Assembly: GCF_900188315.1 (NCBI RefSeq)
Contig: NZ_LT897781.1
Coordinates: forward strand, 3,596,001 to 3,660,000
Source: Marinobacter sp. es.042
Lineage (GTDB): Bacteria > Pseudomonadota > Gammaproteobacteria > Pseudomonadales > Oleiphilaceae
Direction of reading: 5' to 3'
DNA: 64,000 bases
In this document: positions 18,476 through 29,077 of the stretch, piece after piece
Numbering within the stretch: the first letter of the stretch is position 1
Layout of the letters: the number at the start of each line of letters is the position of its first letter
The notes under the pieces: generated by a model
Databases searched by the model: none
What the model saw: the letters and a program-made list of their open reading frames with translations, nothing else
Told to the model about the DNA's origin: nothing
Made by a program: the position numbers and the translations under genes

Positions 18476-19093
18476 ATGAAAATCTTCGAAACCAAAACCG
18501 CCCCTAACCCACGCCGCGTGCGCATGTTCATGGCCGAGAAAGGCCTGTTGGACAAGGCCGAATTCATCGAGATTGACCTGCAGAAGGGTGAAAACCTGAC
18601 ACCTGAATTTGTCGCCCGAAATCCGATGAAGAAAGTGCCTGTGATGGAACTGGATGACGGCACCTGTATTGCCGAGACCATGGCAATCTGCCGCTATTTC
18701 GAAGAGAGCTACCCGGACACGCCGACCCTGATGGGTGACACCCCGCTTGAAAAAGCCCAGCTTGAGCAGTGGCTCCGGTGGATCGAGCTGTTCTTCTTCA
18801 TGCCCACCGGCATGTGTTTCCAGCACACCACCGGCTACTTCAAGGACCGGATGAACCCGATCAAGGAGTGGGGTGAGGAATGCGGCAAGAGCGTTGAGAA
18901 GTTCATGCACTTCCTCGACAAGCAGCTCGATGGCAAGGAATACATCTGCTGCGACCGCTTTACGGCCGCCGATATCAATGCCTTCACAACAGTGGCATTC
19001 GCCCGGGTGGTGGGCATCCGGATCAAACCCGAGCAGGCCAATCTGCAGGCCTGGTACGACCGCATCAAGGAACGCCCCTCTGCCCAGGCCTGA
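18476..19093 (+). CDS. Glutathione S-transferase
   Basis: A 205-residue GST with N-terminal thioredoxin-like domain (MKIFETKTAPNPRRVRMF, cis-Pro in MKKVPVMELDDG, and AETMAICRYFEE binding the gamma-glutamyl group) and C-terminal helical domain. Length and layout are those of standard cytosolic bacterial GSTs for detoxification. It is followed 36 bases later by a DUF4202 gene. Confidence 0.9.
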   Translation: MKIFETKTAPNPRRVRMFMAEKGLLDKAEFIEIDLQKGENLTPEFVARNPMKKVPVMELDDGTCIAETMAICRYFEESYPDTPTLMGDTPLEKAQLEQWLRWIELFFFMPTGMCFQHTTGYFKDRMNPIKEWGEECGKSVEKFMHFLDKQLDGKEYICCDRFTAADINAFTTVAFARVVGIRIKPEQANLQAWYDRIKERPSAQA

Positions 19094-19129
19094 GCCACAG
19101 GCCAGTCAGAAACCAGAAGAGAGATCTTA

Positions 19130-19741
19130 ATGACCACAACGGATTCAAGACTCCAGTGTGCGCTGGCGTTTATTGACGCAGCGAATAAGGCCGATCCCAA
19201 TCAGGAGTCTTTTGGCAACGAACGCCTCCCGAAGGAATACGCCTACAGCTTGCACATGACCCGCTGGCTGTTCGAACTTGAATCCGACCCGTCTGAACGC
19301 ATGCAGGTCGCCTGCCGCGCCCAGCACATAGAGCGCTGGACTATGCCGCGGAAAGAATATCCGGAGGGTCGCAAAGCCTATTACCAGTGGCGTCAGGCCT
19401 GTGGCCGGATGCACGGCCGCCGGGCCGCCGAGATCATGGCTGATTGTGGTTACCCGCAGGCCGAGTGCGAGCGGGTAGAGACCATCCTGACCAAGCGGGA
19501 ACTGAGGCAGGATGAGGACACGCAGCTCCTGGAAGACGTGGCCTGCATGGTGTTTCTGGAGCGATATTTCGCGGATTTCTACGAGGAAAAAGCGGACTAT
19601 GACCGGGAGAAGTGGTTACGCATCGTGCGCCGGACCTGGGGCAAGATGTCGCCCCGTGGGCACGAGGCGGCACTCAAGCTGGCAGAGGGCATGCCGGCGC
19701 ACTTGTTGGAGTTGTTGCAGGAGGCTTTGGCCGACGCCTAG
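19130..19741 (+). CDS. DUF4202 domain-containing protein
   Basis: The 203-residue protein matches the DUF4202 family in length and pattern (FIDAANKADPN near the start, AQHIERW and MHGRRAAEIM). The conserved His and Glu/Asp residues, including H in AQHIERW and the ED pair in LLEDVACMVFLE, recall HD-domain-like metal enzymes, but no function is established. A long palindromic element follows at 19772. Confidence 0.85.
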   Translation: MTTTDSRLQCALAFIDAANKADPNQESFGNERLPKEYAYSLHMTRWLFELESDPSERMQVACRAQHIERWTMPRKEYPEGRKAYYQWRQACGRMHGRRAAEIMADCGYPQAECERVETILTKRELRQDEDTQLLEDVACMVFLERYFADFYEEKADYDREKWLRIVRRTWGKMSPRGHEAALKLAEGMPAHLLELLQEALADA

Positions 19742-19771
19742 CATCAAATGCCTGTTGCGAACTTTTGTGCA

Positions 19772-19880
19772 CAGTCCAGCGGGTACGACCTGCCAAAATA
19801 CGCTGTGAATACCTCCCTGTACGCTCGGCTCCGCCATCCATGGCTCCGCACGATTTTGGCAGGTCGTACCCGCCGAACTG
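19772..19880. repeat. Long-stem palindromic element, copy 1
   Basis: Arms at 19772-19799 and 19853-19880 are complementary over 28 bases with two mismatches (inner 21 perfect). They flank a 53-base core that contains a small GCCAT/ATGGC hairpin. In reverse orientation the core aligns with that of copy 2 (20769-20824), sharing GGATGGC and GTATTCAC blocks, while the arms are unrelated apart from a CCAAAA inner end. It sits between the convergent DUF4202 and trpC genes. Confidence 0.85.
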
Positions 19881-19894
19881 TTTAAACTTGTGAG

Positions 19895-20716
19895 TTAGCC
19901 TTTTGGAAAGAACAGTTCTTGAAGTTTCTGACCAGGCTCTTCCGCCCGCATAAACGATTCCCCCACAAGGAAACCGTAAATCCCGCGAGCAGTCATCGCT
20001 TCTACGTCGCTGCGGGTCATGATGCCACTTTCCGTAATGGTCAGCCGGTCCTGGGAGATCCGCTCATGCAGATCAAACGTGGTGTCCAGCGAGACATCGA
20101 AGGTATGCAGATTGCGGTTGTTGATGCCCACCAGAGGCGTCGTCAGCGTCAACGCATCATCCAGTTCCTCACCATCGTGAACTTCGACCAACACATCCAG
20201 CCCGATCTCATGGGCAATACCTTCCAGCTCCTGCATCTGGTCTTTGGTCAGGCAGGCGGCGATCAGCAGAATACAGTCGGCGCCAATGGCCCGGCTCTCA
20301 TAGACCTGATAGGGCGCGACCATGAAGTCCTTGCGGATCACCGGCAGGCTGCAGGCATTGCGGGCGGCGACCAGATAGTCCTCGTCGCCCTGGAAGAAGT
20401 CGCGGTCGGTCAGTACCGAAAGACAAGCGGCGCCGCCTTTCTCGTAGCTCTCGGCAATGACCGCTGGTTCGAACGGATCCCGCAGAATGCCCTTGCTTGG
20501 TGAGGCTTTTTTGATTTCTGCGATAACAGCGGGAGTCTGCTGTTCAATTCGGCTGCGCAGAGCATTAGCAAAACCTCGGGCTGCCGGTTGATCACCAGCT
20601 TTGGCCTTCAGATCTGCAATGGAGACTTGGCGCTTGCGCTCGTCAATTTCTTCCCACTTACGATCAACAATTTTCCGAAGGATCGTCGGTGTTTTATCCA
20701 GATGTCTGTCAGTCAT
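19895..20716 (-). CDS. trpC: Indole-3-glycerol phosphate synthase
   Basis: The 273-residue protein (ATG 20716; the frame is open further but the family starts at [17 protein letters not shown]) has the TIM-barrel signature with [28 protein letters not shown] and GINNRNL. It closes the indole ring in tryptophan synthesis. It is not fused to trpF. It is the last gene of the rpe-gph-trpE-trpG-trpD-trpC operon, separated from trpD by 164 bases holding a large palindrome. Confidence 0.95.
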   Translation of the reverse strand: MTDRHLDKTPTILRKIVDRKWEEIDERKRQVSIADLKAKAGDQPAARGFANALRSRIEQQTPAVIAEIKKASPSKGILRDPFEPAVIAESYEKGGAACLSVLTDRDFFQGDEDYLVAARNACSLPVIRKDFMVAPYQVYESRAIGADCILLIAACLTKDQMQELEGIAHEIGLDVLVEVHDGEELDDALTLTTPLVGINNRNLHTFDVSLDTTFDLHERISQDRLTITESGIMTRSDVEAMTARGIYGFLVGESFMRAEEPGQKLQELFFPKG

Positions 20717-20740
20717 ATCAGGCTCGTAAAAAGTTAGCGA

Positions 20741-20852
20741 GAGCCGGAGGGGAGGGAGCTTCCAAAACTGTCTGCAGCCACGGATGGCTGCAGCCAAGCC
20801 CTACATGGACGTATTCACGGGCGTGTTTTGGAAGCTCCCTCCCCTCCGGCTC
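20741..20852. repeat. Long-stem palindromic element, copy 2 (between trpD and trpC)
   Basis: Arms at 20741-20768 and 20825-20852 are a perfect 28-bp inverted repeat, purine-rich on one side. The 56-base core carries an 8-bp stem with a 4-base loop (20773-20780 with 20785-20792). In the trp transcript this would fold into a very stable hairpin between the trpD stop and the trpC start. The core matches copy 1 in reverse orientation. Confidence 0.92.
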
Positions 20853-20880
20853 GTCCGGCTGCAAAATCAGCAGGCCGGGA

Positions 20881-21909
20881 TCAAAAGCACTGGGAAAAAT
20901 CAGCCAGCTCCGACATCTTGCCGGCAGCGAGGCCAGAGCCCATGGCGTCGAGGGCCATATCCACACCTTCTTTCGGCGTCTTGGCCAAACCAGCGACATA
21001 GATCGCTGCGCCGGCATTGAGTGCAATCAGGTCCCGGGCTTTTTCGGCCATTTCGTCGTGGCCACGACCGAAGGCCGCCTTGATCAGCTTTAAGGAATCG
21101 TCGGCGGTGTCCACGGTCAGGCCCACCAGAGCCTGGCTCTTGATACCAAGATCCTCTGGGGTGATGTCGTATTCGGTGACCTCGCCATCTTTCAGCTCCG
21201 CCACGTGGGAGGCGCTCGCCAGACTGATCTCATCCAGACCGTCTTTGGAGCAAACAACCATGATGTGCTCGGCCCCCAGGCGGTGGAGTACTTCCGCCAT
21301 CGGGCGACACAGTTCCCGGTTAAACACGCCCACCAGTTGGCGCTTAACGCCAGCGGGATTGGTCATCGGGCCCAGGATGTTGAAAATGGTCCGGCAGCCC
21401 AGCTCTTTGCGGGGGCCGATGGCGTGTTTCATGGCACCGTGGTGGGCCGGAGCGAACATGAAGCCGACACCAATTTCCTCGACGCAGCGGGCCACTTCTT
21501 CCGGTTTCATGCTCAGGTTGATGCCCAGCTTTTCCAGCAGGTCGGCACTGCCGCTCTTGGAGGAAACCGCCCGGTTGCCGTGCTTGGCCACAAAGCCGCC
21601 GGCTGCTGCCACCACGAAGGATGCGGCGGAAGACACGTTGAACAGGTTGGCGCCATCGCCGCCGGTGCCGACGATGTCCACCAGGGGTTCGGCCTTGACC
21701 GTAACCTTCGTGGCCAGCTCGCGCATCACCTCGGTGGCGCCGGTGATTTCATCGATGGTTTCGCTCTTCAGGCGCAACCCCATGAGAAACGCGCCGATCT
21801 GGGCGTCTGTGGCCTCGCCGTTCATGACGATACGCATCACGTCCTTCATTTCCTCCCGGGACAGGTCCAGGTTGGAGGCAATGCGGTTGAGAGCTTCTTT
21901 CATGTCCAT
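20881..21909 (-). CDS. trpD: Anthranilate phosphoribosyltransferase
   Basis: The 342-residue protein shows the [13 protein letters not shown] phosphoribosyl-pyrophosphate loop at about residues 82-94, [18 protein letters not shown], and the anthranilate-binding region [16 protein letters not shown]. It transfers the phosphoribosyl group to anthranilate. Only 11 bases separate it from trpG upstream. Confidence 0.96.
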   Translation of the reverse strand: MDMKEALNRIASNLDLSREEMKDVMRIVMNGEATDAQIGAFLMGLRLKSETIDEITGATEVMRELATKVTVKAEPLVDIVGTGGDGANLFNVSSAASFVVAAAGGFVAKHGNRAVSSKSGSADLLEKLGINLSMKPEEVARCVEEIGVGFMFAPAHHGAMKHAIGPRKELGCRTIFNILGPMTNPAGVKRQLVGVFNRELCRPMAEVLHRLGAEHIMVVCSKDGLDEISLASASHVAELKDGEVTEYDITPEDLGIKSQALVGLTVDTADDSLKLIKAAFGRGHDEMAEKARDLIALNAGAAIYVAGLAKTPKEGVDMALDAMGSGLAAGKMSELADFSQCF

Positions 21910-21920
21910 GTGTCGGCCTC

Positions 21921-22502
21921 TTATTGTGTTCTCAGAAAGTTGCGCAGCAGCTCGTGGCCCTGTTCCGTCAAAATAGACTCCGGATGGAACTGCACGCCTT
22001 CGATGGGCAGCGTCTTGTGGCGAACCCCCATGATTTCCTCGATGGAACCGTCGTCGTTGCGGGTCCAGGCGGTCACTTCCAGGCAGTCGGGCAGGGTGGC
22101 CTTGTCGATCACCAGGCTGTGGTAGCGGGTCGCCTGCAGCGGGTTGCTCAGGCCCCGGAACACGCCCGTGTCCTTATGGAATACCGGGGACACCTTGCCA
22201 TGCATGACCCGGCCGGCGCGGATCACGTCACCACCGTAGACCTGGCCAATCGCTTGATGGCCCAGGCAAATGCCCAGGATCGGAAGCTTGCCGGCGAAAT
22301 GCCGGATGGCCGCCATGGAGATGCCAGCCTCGTTCGGGGTGCAGGGGCCGGGGGAAATCACCAGCCGTTCCGGGTTCAGGGCTTCAATCTGTTCGATGGT
22401 AATTTCATCGTTGCGGTGCACCTGCACGTCGGCACCCAGTTCGGCCAGATACTGCACCACGTTGTAGGTGAAGGAATCGTAGTTATCGATCATTAGCAAC
22501 AT
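21921..22502 (-). CDS. trpG: Anthranilate synthase glutamine amidotransferase component
   Basis: A class I glutamine amidotransferase of 193 residues. The catalytic cysteine is C79 in [10 protein letters not shown] and the His-Glu partners are in VQFHPESIL. It is a stand-alone TrpG, not fused to trpD. Such proteins often also serve para-aminobenzoate synthase. It sits 16 bases after the trpE stop. Confidence 0.95.
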   Translation of the reverse strand: MLLMIDNYDSFTYNVVQYLAELGADVQVHRNDEITIEQIEALNPERLVISPGPCTPNEAGISMAAIRHFAGKLPILGICLGHQAIGQVYGGDVIRAGRVMHGKVSPVFHKDTGVFRGLSNPLQATRYHSLVIDKATLPDCLEVTAWTRNDDGSIEEIMGVRHKTLPIEGVQFHPESILTEQGHELLRNFLRTQ

Positions 22503-22518
22503 AATCTGTTCCTCCGCC

Positions 22519-24006
22519 TCAGTGGTCGAAATCGTTGTAGGTCATGGCCACCGCCCGGAAAATGGCGCGACCCTTGTTCATGGTTTCCTTCCACTCGAGG
22601 CGGGGCACCGAATCGGCCACCACGCCTGCGCCGGCCTGGATGTGCAGGGTGTTGTCCTTGATCACGGCGGTACGGATGGCAATGGCGGTATCCATGTTGC
22701 CGTTAAACGATAGATACCCCACGGCGCCGCCGTAGACCCCACGCTTGACCGGCTCCAGTTCGTCGATAATCTCCATGGCCCGGATCTTGGGCGCACCGCT
22801 GAGGGTACCGGCGGGCAGGGTGGCGCGCAGCACGTCCAGGCAGCTGGTGTTGTCTTTCAGCCGGCCGGTGACGTTGGAGACGATATGCATCACGTGGGAG
22901 TAGCGCTCCACGATCATCTTATCGGTCAGCCGGACCGTGCCGGTTTCCGACACACGGCCGGCATCGTTGCGGCCCAGGTCGATCAGCATCAGATGCTCGG
23001 CAATTTCTTTCGGATCAGCCAGCAGTTCTGCTTCCAGCGCCTTGTCCTCGGCATCGGTGGCGCCGCGCTTGCGGGTGCCGGCGATCGGCCGAACCGTCAC
23101 TTCCTCGTCTTCCACCCGGGCCAGGATCTCCGGGGAGGAGCCCACGATGTGGAAGTCACCCAGATCCAGGAAATACATGTAAGGGGACGGATTCAGCACC
23201 CTAAGTGAGCGATACAGGTTCAGCGGCGGTGCCTCGAAGGGAATCGACATGCGCTGGGAGATCACCGTCTGCATAACATCGCCGTCGAGCACGTAGCCCT
23301 TGATCTTGCCTACCGCGGCTTCGAATTTGTCCTGGGTAAAGCCGGAGATAAAGTCGCTCTCGTCCACGGCCTTGCCGCGCAGGTGTTCGGGGGTGCGGGG
23401 CGCGTCAGCGGTTTGCCGGTGCAGATGGTTCTCAAGCTCATCAATGCGGCTCTGTGCCTTTTCGAAGGCGCCCTCAATGGCCGGATCGGCATGGACAATC
23501 AGATGCAGCTTGCCCCGCAGGTTGTCGAACACCACGATCTCGTTGGACACCATCAACAGGATGTCCGGCGTGCCGATTTTGTCCGGCGGACAGCTCTTGC
23601 GCAGCCGTTTTTCGATGTAGCGCACGGTGTCGTAGCCGAAGTAGCCCACCAGGCCGCCGTTAAACCGGGGCAGCTCCTCCAGATCCGGTGCATGGAAGCG
23701 TTTCTGATAGGTTTCGACAAAGGCGAGCGGATCGTCCACTTCCTCGGTTTCAACAACCTCTCCGCCGCGGCTGATCTCCACCCGGTGGTCGAAGACCTTC
23801 AGCACTTCGTGACTGGGCAGGCCGATGATCGAATACCGGCCCCATTTCTCCCCGCCCTGAACGGATTCGAACAGATAGGAATAGGGTCCGCTGGCGAGTT
23901 TGAGGTAGGTGCTCAGAGGCGTGTCGAGGTCGGCCAATACCTCACGATACACAGGGATGCGGTTAAAGCCGGCGTCTGCGAGCTCGGCGAATTGCTCGGG
24001 TGTCAT
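22519..24006 (-). CDS. trpE: Anthranilate synthase component I
   Basis: With ATG 24006 ([23 protein letters not shown]) the protein has 495 residues, the usual TrpE length. An N-terminal tryptophan-binding domain is followed by the chorismate-utilising domain with [42 protein letters not shown] and [19 protein letters not shown]. No leader peptide or attenuator fits in the 31-base gap to gph, so any tryptophan control must act at the operon promoter upstream of rpe or elsewhere. Confidence 0.96.
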   Translation of the reverse strand: MTPEQFAELADAGFNRIPVYREVLADLDTPLSTYLKLASGPYSYLFESVQGGEKWGRYSIIGLPSHEVLKVFDHRVEISRGGEVVETEEVDDPLAFVETYQKRFHAPDLEELPRFNGGLVGYFGYDTVRYIEKRLRKSCPPDKIGTPDILLMVSNEIVVFDNLRGKLHLIVHADPAIEGAFEKAQSRIDELENHLHRQTADAPRTPEHLRGKAVDESDFISGFTQDKFEAAVGKIKGYVLDGDVMQTVISQRMSIPFEAPPLNLYRSLRVLNPSPYMYFLDLGDFHIVGSSPEILARVEDEEVTVRPIAGTRKRGATDAEDKALEAELLADPKEIAEHLMLIDLGRNDAGRVSETGTVRLTDKMIVERYSHVMHIVSNVTGRLKDNTSCLDVLRATLPAGTLSGAPKIRAMEIIDELEPVKRGVYGGAVGYLSFNGNMDTAIAIRTAVIKDNTLHIQAGAGVVADSVPRLEWKETMNKGRAIFRAVAMTYNDFDH

Positions 24007-24037
24007 GGTGCGGTTTCCTGAAATCGGAGTTGCATCT

Positions 24038-24727
24038 TTACAAAAGCTCGGCCAGCGAATCAACAACGGCGTCGGCGCCCAGGGTATCCACTGCGGGGCC
24101 GTAGTTGTAGCCATAGCGTACCGCGACGCAGGGAATGCCCGCTGCCAGCGCTGCGTTAATATCGGCTGCGGAGTCGCCCACCATCACCGTGGTTCCCCGG
24201 GTTCCGCCGAGGGTTTCCATAGCATGAAGCAGCGGGGCCGGATCGGGTTTCTTGACCGGCAGGGTGTCACCACCCACGGTCAGGTCGAACCAGTGGTCCA
24301 GTCCCATTTGCTCAAGCAGCGGTGCCACAAACTGTTCCGGCTTGTTGGTGACGATGCCCAGCCGGCAGCCCTGGTTCTTCAGGTGCGTGAGGCAGGCCTC
24401 GACGCCGGCGTAGACCACCGAATGCTGCCCGTTGAGGGTGCCGTAGGCGTGATAGAAAATCGCCAGGGCATCCTTGAACAGGGCCTCGTCTTTTGGTCGC
24501 GCCGGTTCCCAGTCCACCTGGCCGGCCAGGGCCCGGCGCACCAGAACGCTGGCGCCATTGCCTACCCAGTTCCGTACCCGGTCAATGCCCGCCGGTGAGC
24601 GCCCAAGATGCGCCAGCATCTGGTCCACGGCGGCCGCCAGATCCGGTGCACTGTCCACCAGGGTGCCGTCGAGATCAAACAGGGCAACCCCCGGCCAGCG
24701 TGGATTGAACAGCCCTGCCAGGCTCAT
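24038..24727 (-). CDS. gph: Phosphoglycolate phosphatase
   Basis: A HAD-superfamily hydrolase of 229 residues with motif [13 protein letters not shown] near residue 18, a Lys in KPEQF and motif III/IV in [12 protein letters not shown]. It hydrolyses 2-phosphoglycolate, arising mainly from DNA repair in heterotrophs. Its start overlaps the rpe stop by 4 bases (ATGA). The rpe-gph-trpE order is common in Pseudomonas relatives. Confidence 0.93.
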   Translation of the reverse strand: MSLAGLFNPRWPGVALFDLDGTLVDSAPDLAAAVDQMLAHLGRSPAGIDRVRNWVGNGASVLVRRALAGQVDWEPARPKDEALFKDALAIFYHAYGTLNGQHSVVYAGVEACLTHLKNQGCRLGIVTNKPEQFVAPLLEQMGLDHWFDLTVGGDTLPVKKPDPAPLLHAMETLGGTRGTTVMVGDSAADINAALAAGIPCVAVRYGYNYGPAVDTLGADAVVDSLAELL

Positions 24728-25410
24728 TGGCTGATCACCCTGCGGGCCTGCTCCAGTTCTTCGCGCATGGCATCAATGGTGGTTTTATAGTCGTCGGTGT
24801 TAAAGATGGCAGATCCCGCCACGAAGGTGTCGGCACCGGCCTCGGCGATTTCCCGGATGTTCTCGGTCTTCACGCCACCGTCGATTTCCAGGCGGATATT
24901 ATAGTTACTGGCATCGATGCGTTTGCGGGCCTCCCGGAGTTTGTCGAGCGTGCCGGGAATGAACTTCTGGCCACCGAAGCCGGGGTTAACCGACATCATC
25001 AGCACCATGTCCAGTTTGTCCATCACATGATCCATGTAATGCAGCGGCGTGGCCGGGTTGAACACCAGGCCCGCCTGGCAGCCACCGTCGCGGATCAGCT
25101 GCAGTGAGCGATCAATGTGGTTGGTCGCTTCCGGGTGGAAGGTAATGTAACTGGCCCCGGCGTCGATAAACATACGGATGAGGTCGTCCACCGGAGACAC
25201 CATCAGGTGCACATCGATGGGGGCGGTCACGCCGTGCTTGCGCAGCGCCTCGCAGACCATGGGGCCAATCGTGAGGTTGGGTACATAGTGATTGTCCATC
25301 ACATCGAAGTGCACCACGTCGGCGCCGGCGGCCAGCACGTTATCGACTTCCTCGCCAAGACGGGCAAAATCGGCGGACAGGATGGATGGGGCAATCAGGT
25401 AAGGGTTCAT
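24724..25410 (-). CDS. rpe: Ribulose-phosphate 3-epimerase
   Basis: A TIM-barrel enzyme of 228 residues that interconverts ribulose-5-phosphate and xylulose-5-phosphate. Metal and catalytic residues are visible: H34 and D36 in VHFDVMD, H68 in DVHLMV, and the Asp of LEIDGGV. It is the first gene of the operon that continues through gph to trpC, and divergent from a DUF3530 gene; the 117-base gap (25411-25527) must contain both promoters. Confidence 0.96.
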   Translation of the reverse strand: MNPYLIAPSILSADFARLGEEVDNVLAAGADVVHFDVMDNHYVPNLTIGPMVCEALRKHGVTAPIDVHLMVSPVDDLIRMFIDAGASYITFHPEATNHIDRSLQLIRDGGCQAGLVFNPATPLHYMDHVMDKLDMVLMMSVNPGFGGQKFIPGTLDKLREARKRIDASNYNIRLEIDGGVKTENIREIAEAGADTFVAGSAIFNTDDYKTTIDAMREELEQARRVISQ

Positions 25411-25527
25411 GACGGCTCTCTCACAACAATGGATAATGGCTTGGTCAGCGGTCCCTGCCGCACATTCAGAATGGCTGCTAGTCTAACAGCTCAGTGGCGT
25501 TTTTTCGCAGTCAAAGGATCAGTATCT

Positions 25528-26484
25528 GTGCAGAGATTCGAGATTTACCGGCCCGGCGTGTTCTGGCTTTTTATCCTGGCGCTGATGTGTGTCGCACCGT
25601 CCATCACCCTCGGGCAGGAAGAGAGTGGGACGGCCGGGGAGACCGAAGGCGCCGAAGCGTCGGAGTCTGCGAGTCGGGCTCTGATCTGGACAGGCACCGG
25701 CGAACGCTCCCTGATCCAGCGTTTTCCCGAATCAGCGGTATGGCTGGAGCTTGAGGAGGGTGAGAGGGCGCTGGGCCTGTTCTACCCGGAAGCCAGGTTG
25801 CCGGCTCGCGGTGCGGTGCTGGTTCTGTCGAACGAAGGTGAAACTGCCGCTTCCGGAGTGTCCGGCTCACTGGCAGCGGGGCTGGCTTCCCGGGGCTGGG
25901 CCGTGCTTACGCTTGGTCTGGAGTCGCCCTCACCGGTTCTGAATGAGTTCCTGATGCGACCCTTGATGGAGCCGCCGGCGGCTGAAGCAGGCGAGGGTGA
26001 GGAGGGAGCATCAGATTCAGTCATGATCGATGTCATGGCCTCATCCGAGAGTGCCGATGATCTTGAGGCGCGCTACAGAAGCCGCATCAGCCAGATGCTG
26101 CAGGCAGGGCTGGCCCTGCTGGTTGAGCGGGGCTATGAAGCACCGGCAGTTCTCGGTGTCGGGAGAGCCAGTATCCATGTGACCAACCGGGTATTGGATG
26201 GCGCCGATGCCTCTGCCCTGATCTGGGTGGCGCCACGGTTTTATCCCGTTGACCGGTCAGGTCTGCCGGACCGTCTGGAGTCGCTCAGCACTAATTTGTT
26301 GGAGCTGTATCCACACGGAACGGCTGATGATCAATCGGGCTGGAGTATTGGCATGCAGTTGCGGCGCGCCGGTGTGAGCGGCTTTGAGCGACAACCGATT
26401 CCCTGGATCAGCCCTGCGCCTGAGTCTCTGGGCGATGGCGTGGCCAGTCGTGTTGCCGCCTGGCTGGAATCCCGCGAGCGTTAG
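25528..26484 (+). CDS. DUF3530 family protein, exported alpha/beta hydrolase-like
   Basis: The start is probably GTG 25528, with AAAGGA 9 bases upstream, giving 318 residues; the frame remains open upstream into the rpe antisense strand, which is not credible. A hydrophobic segment (FWLFILALMCVAPSITLG) acts as signal peptide or anchor. The body matches DUF3530, a family distantly related to alpha/beta hydrolases (GAVLVLSNEGETAASG, and LGVGRASIHV where a GxSxG-like elbow would be). No complete catalytic triad is evident. Function unknown. Confidence 0.8.
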   Translation: MQRFEIYRPGVFWLFILALMCVAPSITLGQEESGTAGETEGAEASESASRALIWTGTGERSLIQRFPESAVWLELEEGERALGLFYPEARLPARGAVLVLSNEGETAASGVSGSLAAGLASRGWAVLTLGLESPSPVLNEFLMRPLMEPPAAEAGEGEEGASDSVMIDVMASSESADDLEARYRSRISQMLQAGLALLVERGYEAPAVLGVGRASIHVTNRVLDGADASALIWVAPRFYPVDRSGLPDRLESLSTNLLELYPHGTADDQSGWSIGMQLRRAGVSGFERQPIPWISPAPESLGDGVASRVAAWLESRER

Positions 26485-27242
26485 GGGCGGAGGGTGTTGT
26501 GGCGCTTTATCAGTTCCCAGGCCTGTTGGTAGTGGAGCAAGCGTTCCTTGGCCAGGCTTCGGTCGCGGTCACTGACCTGCTGTTGGGCAAGCTTGTCCGG
26601 GTGGCACTCGGATATCTTCTTGCGGTAGGTCCGTTTGATCACTTCCAGGGAATCCCGGCGGGTAACGCCTAGAAGTTCACAGGCCTGCTGATAGCTGGTG
26701 GGTCTGGAAAGGTTCTCGCTGTGCCGGGTCCAGACCTTGCTGGCATAACTGTCGAAAATGTCCTCGCTGATGCTTACCGGCAGACCAATCTGGTCAATGG
26801 CGTCCTCGCAGCGATAACGTCTGGGTTTCCCGGGTCGGCCGTTAAGCTGGCTGGCGTGGCAGAGACAGATGGCGGTTTTTAACGCGGGAGCGGGCCAGAG
26901 ACGGCGGGATAGTCGCATGGCTAGCCCGCGGATGAACGGCAGCTGCCCGGCCGACTTGCCCTGCTGGAACCAGCCAATGGCTAGCCTGCGCTGGCGTCTG
27001 GACAGCCTCATGGCCTTGATCAGTGACTCGGCATAACCGATGTCGGCTTCGGTGACGCGCCCGTCTGCCTTGGCGATATAGCCGAGGAAGAAAAATAGGG
27101 AATGTCGGCACCAGCGGGGCAGGCGGGCGCGCTCAATCAGAGCGGGGGCCTGGTGACCGCAGGCCGAGAGCTCCCGCATCAAGCTGGAAAACTCGGCTTC
27201 CATTCGGGGCGGCAGTGCCGGTTGTCTGTTATCGCCTGCCAT
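26481..27242 (-). CDS. TerB/J-domain protein, DjlA-like but without membrane anchor
   Basis: The 253-residue protein (ATG 27242) has a TerB-like helical domain at about 50-110 ([19 protein letters not shown]) and a C-terminal J domain from about 185 with the DnaK-stimulating motif HPD in [11 protein letters not shown]. This is the DjlA order, but the single N-terminal transmembrane helix of DjlA is not evident. It overlaps the murU stop region by 14 bases and its 3' end overlaps the convergent DUF3530 gene by 4 bases. It is probably a DnaK co-chaperone; its partner is unknown. Confidence 0.8.
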   Translation of the reverse strand: MAGDNRQPALPPRMEAEFSSLMRELSACGHQAPALIERARLPRWCRHSLFFFLGYIAKADGRVTEADIGYAESLIKAMRLSRRQRRLAIGWFQQGKSAGQLPFIRGLAMRLSRRLWPAPALKTAICLCHASQLNGRPGKPRRYRCEDAIDQIGLPVSISEDIFDSYASKVWTRHSENLSRPTSYQQACELLGVTRRDSLEVIKRTYRKKISECHPDKLAQQQVSDRDRSLAKERLLHYQQAWELIKRHNTLRP

Positions 27243-27927
27243 GGCTTTCAGGTTCCTTGGAGCCCAGTTGCCGGTCGAGCGCATGCAGGCGTTCCGGGGT
27301 GCCGACGTCCACCCACTGTCCGGGATGTAAAAGACCCTTTACCCGGCCTCTGCTCATGGCACCGCGAAGCACCGGCCCCAGTTTTCCTGCCTGATCGGTC
27401 AGACCCTCGAACAGGCGCTGGTGTAACAGGCTAATGCCGGTGAAGGTCAGCTTGTCCGGGCCATCACTATGGAGTACTCCCTGGTCAGTGAGGTGAAAGT
27501 CACCTTCCGGATGGTGTGGCGGATTGCTGGTGACCACCAGCAGGGCGTCTGCGTCAGGCGGCGGTGTCAGTCGAGACAGGTCGAAATCGCTCCAGATATC
27601 GCCGTTGATCGCCAGAAACCAGTCAGATTGTTCACCGGCAAGCAGAGGCAGAGCGCGCACGATGCCACCGGCGGTTTCCAGCGGCTCGCCTTCCCGGGAA
27701 TATTGAATGGATAGCCCGAACCCTTCGCCGTTCCCCAGGGTTTCCTCAATCTGGTCGCCCAGCCAGGCGTGGTTGATCACCACCTCACGGATTCCCGCCC
27801 GCCGCAGGTGCTCCAGATGATAGGTGATCAGAGGCTTGCCAGCGGCCCTTAACAGGGGCTTTGGTGTGGCCAGAGTCAGCGGCCGCATGCGTTCACCTTT
27901 GCCGGCAGCAAGAATCATGGCCTTCAC
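27229..27927 (-). CDS. murU: N-acetylmuramate alpha-1-phosphate uridylyltransferase
   Basis: A nucleotidyltransferase of 232 residues starting with the NTP-binding loop [23 protein letters not shown]. The start GTG 27927 overlaps the amgK stop (GTGA); ATG 27918 is the alternative. Directly downstream of an AmgK-like kinase, it fits MurU of the Pseudomonas peptidoglycan recycling route that makes UDP-MurNAc and bypasses de novo synthesis and fosfomycin inhibition. The assignment depends on the pairing with amgK. Confidence 0.88.
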   Translation of the reverse strand: MKAMILAAGKGERMRPLTLATPKPLLRAAGKPLITYHLEHLRRAGIREVVINHAWLGDQIEETLGNGEGFGLSIQYSREGEPLETAGGIVRALPLLAGEQSDWFLAINGDIWSDFDLSRLTPPPDADALLVVTSNPPHHPEGDFHLTDQGVLHSDGPDKLTFTGISLLHQRLFEGLTDQAGKLGPVLRGAMSRGRVKGLLHPGQWVDVGTPERLHALDRQLGSKEPESHGRR

Positions 27928-28982
27928 TGGGGCAAGTGCTCCTGACCCGGGGCCGGGCCGATGCTCGTCTCGATCCGGGGCATAACCGTATCGCTCAGCC
28001 ATTCGTGGAAGTGACGCAGGGCTGGCTGCCGACCGCTGGCAACGATCAGGTACTGAACGGTTCGGGGAATGTCCTTGAGATAGCCGTGCTTGCCATCGCG
28101 GATCGATAGCCGGGCAAAAATGCCGGCAGCTTTCAGGTGCCGCTGCATGCCCATCAGTTCAAACCACTGGCGGAAGGTCTCCGGGTCTGCGCGGTGCAGG
28201 CCAGCCTCGAGGCTGCTCTGGCGGTAGTCTTCCAGCCATTCGCAGATGCGCTTCTCTGGCCATTGGATGTAGCAGTCTTTCAGCAGCGAGACCACATCGT
28301 AAGTTGCCGGCCCGGTAACCGCGTCCTGGAAATCGATGACACCCGGGCGAGGTTGGTCTTGGCGAACCAGCAGGTTTCGGGAATGGTAGTCCCGATGGAC
28401 CGTCACTTCCGGTTGCGCCAGGGCGCTTTCCCGCAGCATGGAAAAGGTCGTGTCCAGCAGGGCCCGCTCGCTGTTTTCCAGGTTCATGCCCAGATGCCTC
28501 TCCAGAAGCCAGTCCGGGAACAGTGCCATTTCCCGCTCAAGCAGAGTGGCATCGTAAGGCGGTAGCGGGTAATCACTGGGGGAGGTCTGGCTCGCGATCA
28601 GGGTCAGCTCTTGCAGAGCGTTCCTGTAGAGCTGGTCTGCGGACTCCGTGTTCAGTCGGCCAAGCATCAGCTGGTCGCCAAAATCCTCCAGTAGCAGGAA
28701 GCCCTGCTTCAGGTCGGCCTGGACGATGTCCGGCACCGCAATACCCTGCCGGTGCCAGTGCCGCGCAATGGCCACGAAGGGCTCGCAGTCTTCATGTTCC
28801 GGGGGCGCATCCATCACGATAAACGGTGCGCCGTCCCCGGCAGCGGTCGTCGGATTTGCGTGGTGCCAGACCCGGAAATAACGGCGAAAACTGGCATCGC
28901 CGGAAACCGGTTCGGCTTCGCACTGTTCGAAGCCGGGAAATTGTCTGACCCAGTTGGTCAGCAACTGCAGGCGGGTATCCAT
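27924..28982 (-). CDS. amgK: N-acetylmuramate/N-acetylglucosamine kinase
   Basis: A phosphotransferase of the aminoglycoside-kinase fold, 352 residues. The catalytic loop is [12 protein letters not shown] and the metal-binding segment [22 protein letters not shown]. In Pseudomonas, AmgK phosphorylates the anomeric position of MurNAc recovered from wall turnover and hands it to MurU, encoded directly downstream here. Divergent from lptD, so two cell-envelope units share the 28983-29162 control region. Confidence 0.88.
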   Translation of the reverse strand: MDTRLQLLTNWVRQFPGFEQCEAEPVSGDASFRRYFRVWHHANPTTAAGDGAPFIVMDAPPEHEDCEPFVAIARHWHRQGIAVPDIVQADLKQGFLLLEDFGDQLMLGRLNTESADQLYRNALQELTLIASQTSPSDYPLPPYDATLLEREMALFPDWLLERHLGMNLENSERALLDTTFSMLRESALAQPEVTVHRDYHSRNLLVRQDQPRPGVIDFQDAVTGPATYDVVSLLKDCYIQWPEKRICEWLEDYRQSSLEAGLHRADPETFRQWFELMGMQRHLKAAGIFARLSIRDGKHGYLKDIPRTVQYLIVASGRQPALRHFHEWLSDTVMPRIETSIGPAPGQEHLPQ

Positions 28983-29077
28983 AGTTCGGGTTGCGATCCT
29001 GAAAAAAGTTGTCGCTGACAGCGAAAGTTAGCAGACGAGTATAAAGAGGGTAAATCGGTTTTGCAGCGGAGTTTCCG

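Noticed and set aside
25117..25527. N-terminal extension of the DUF3530 protein by 137 residues
   Set aside because: The extension is antisense to rpe, has no ribosome-binding site and precedes the signal-like hydrophobic segment. GTG 25528 with AAAGGA upstream is a better start.
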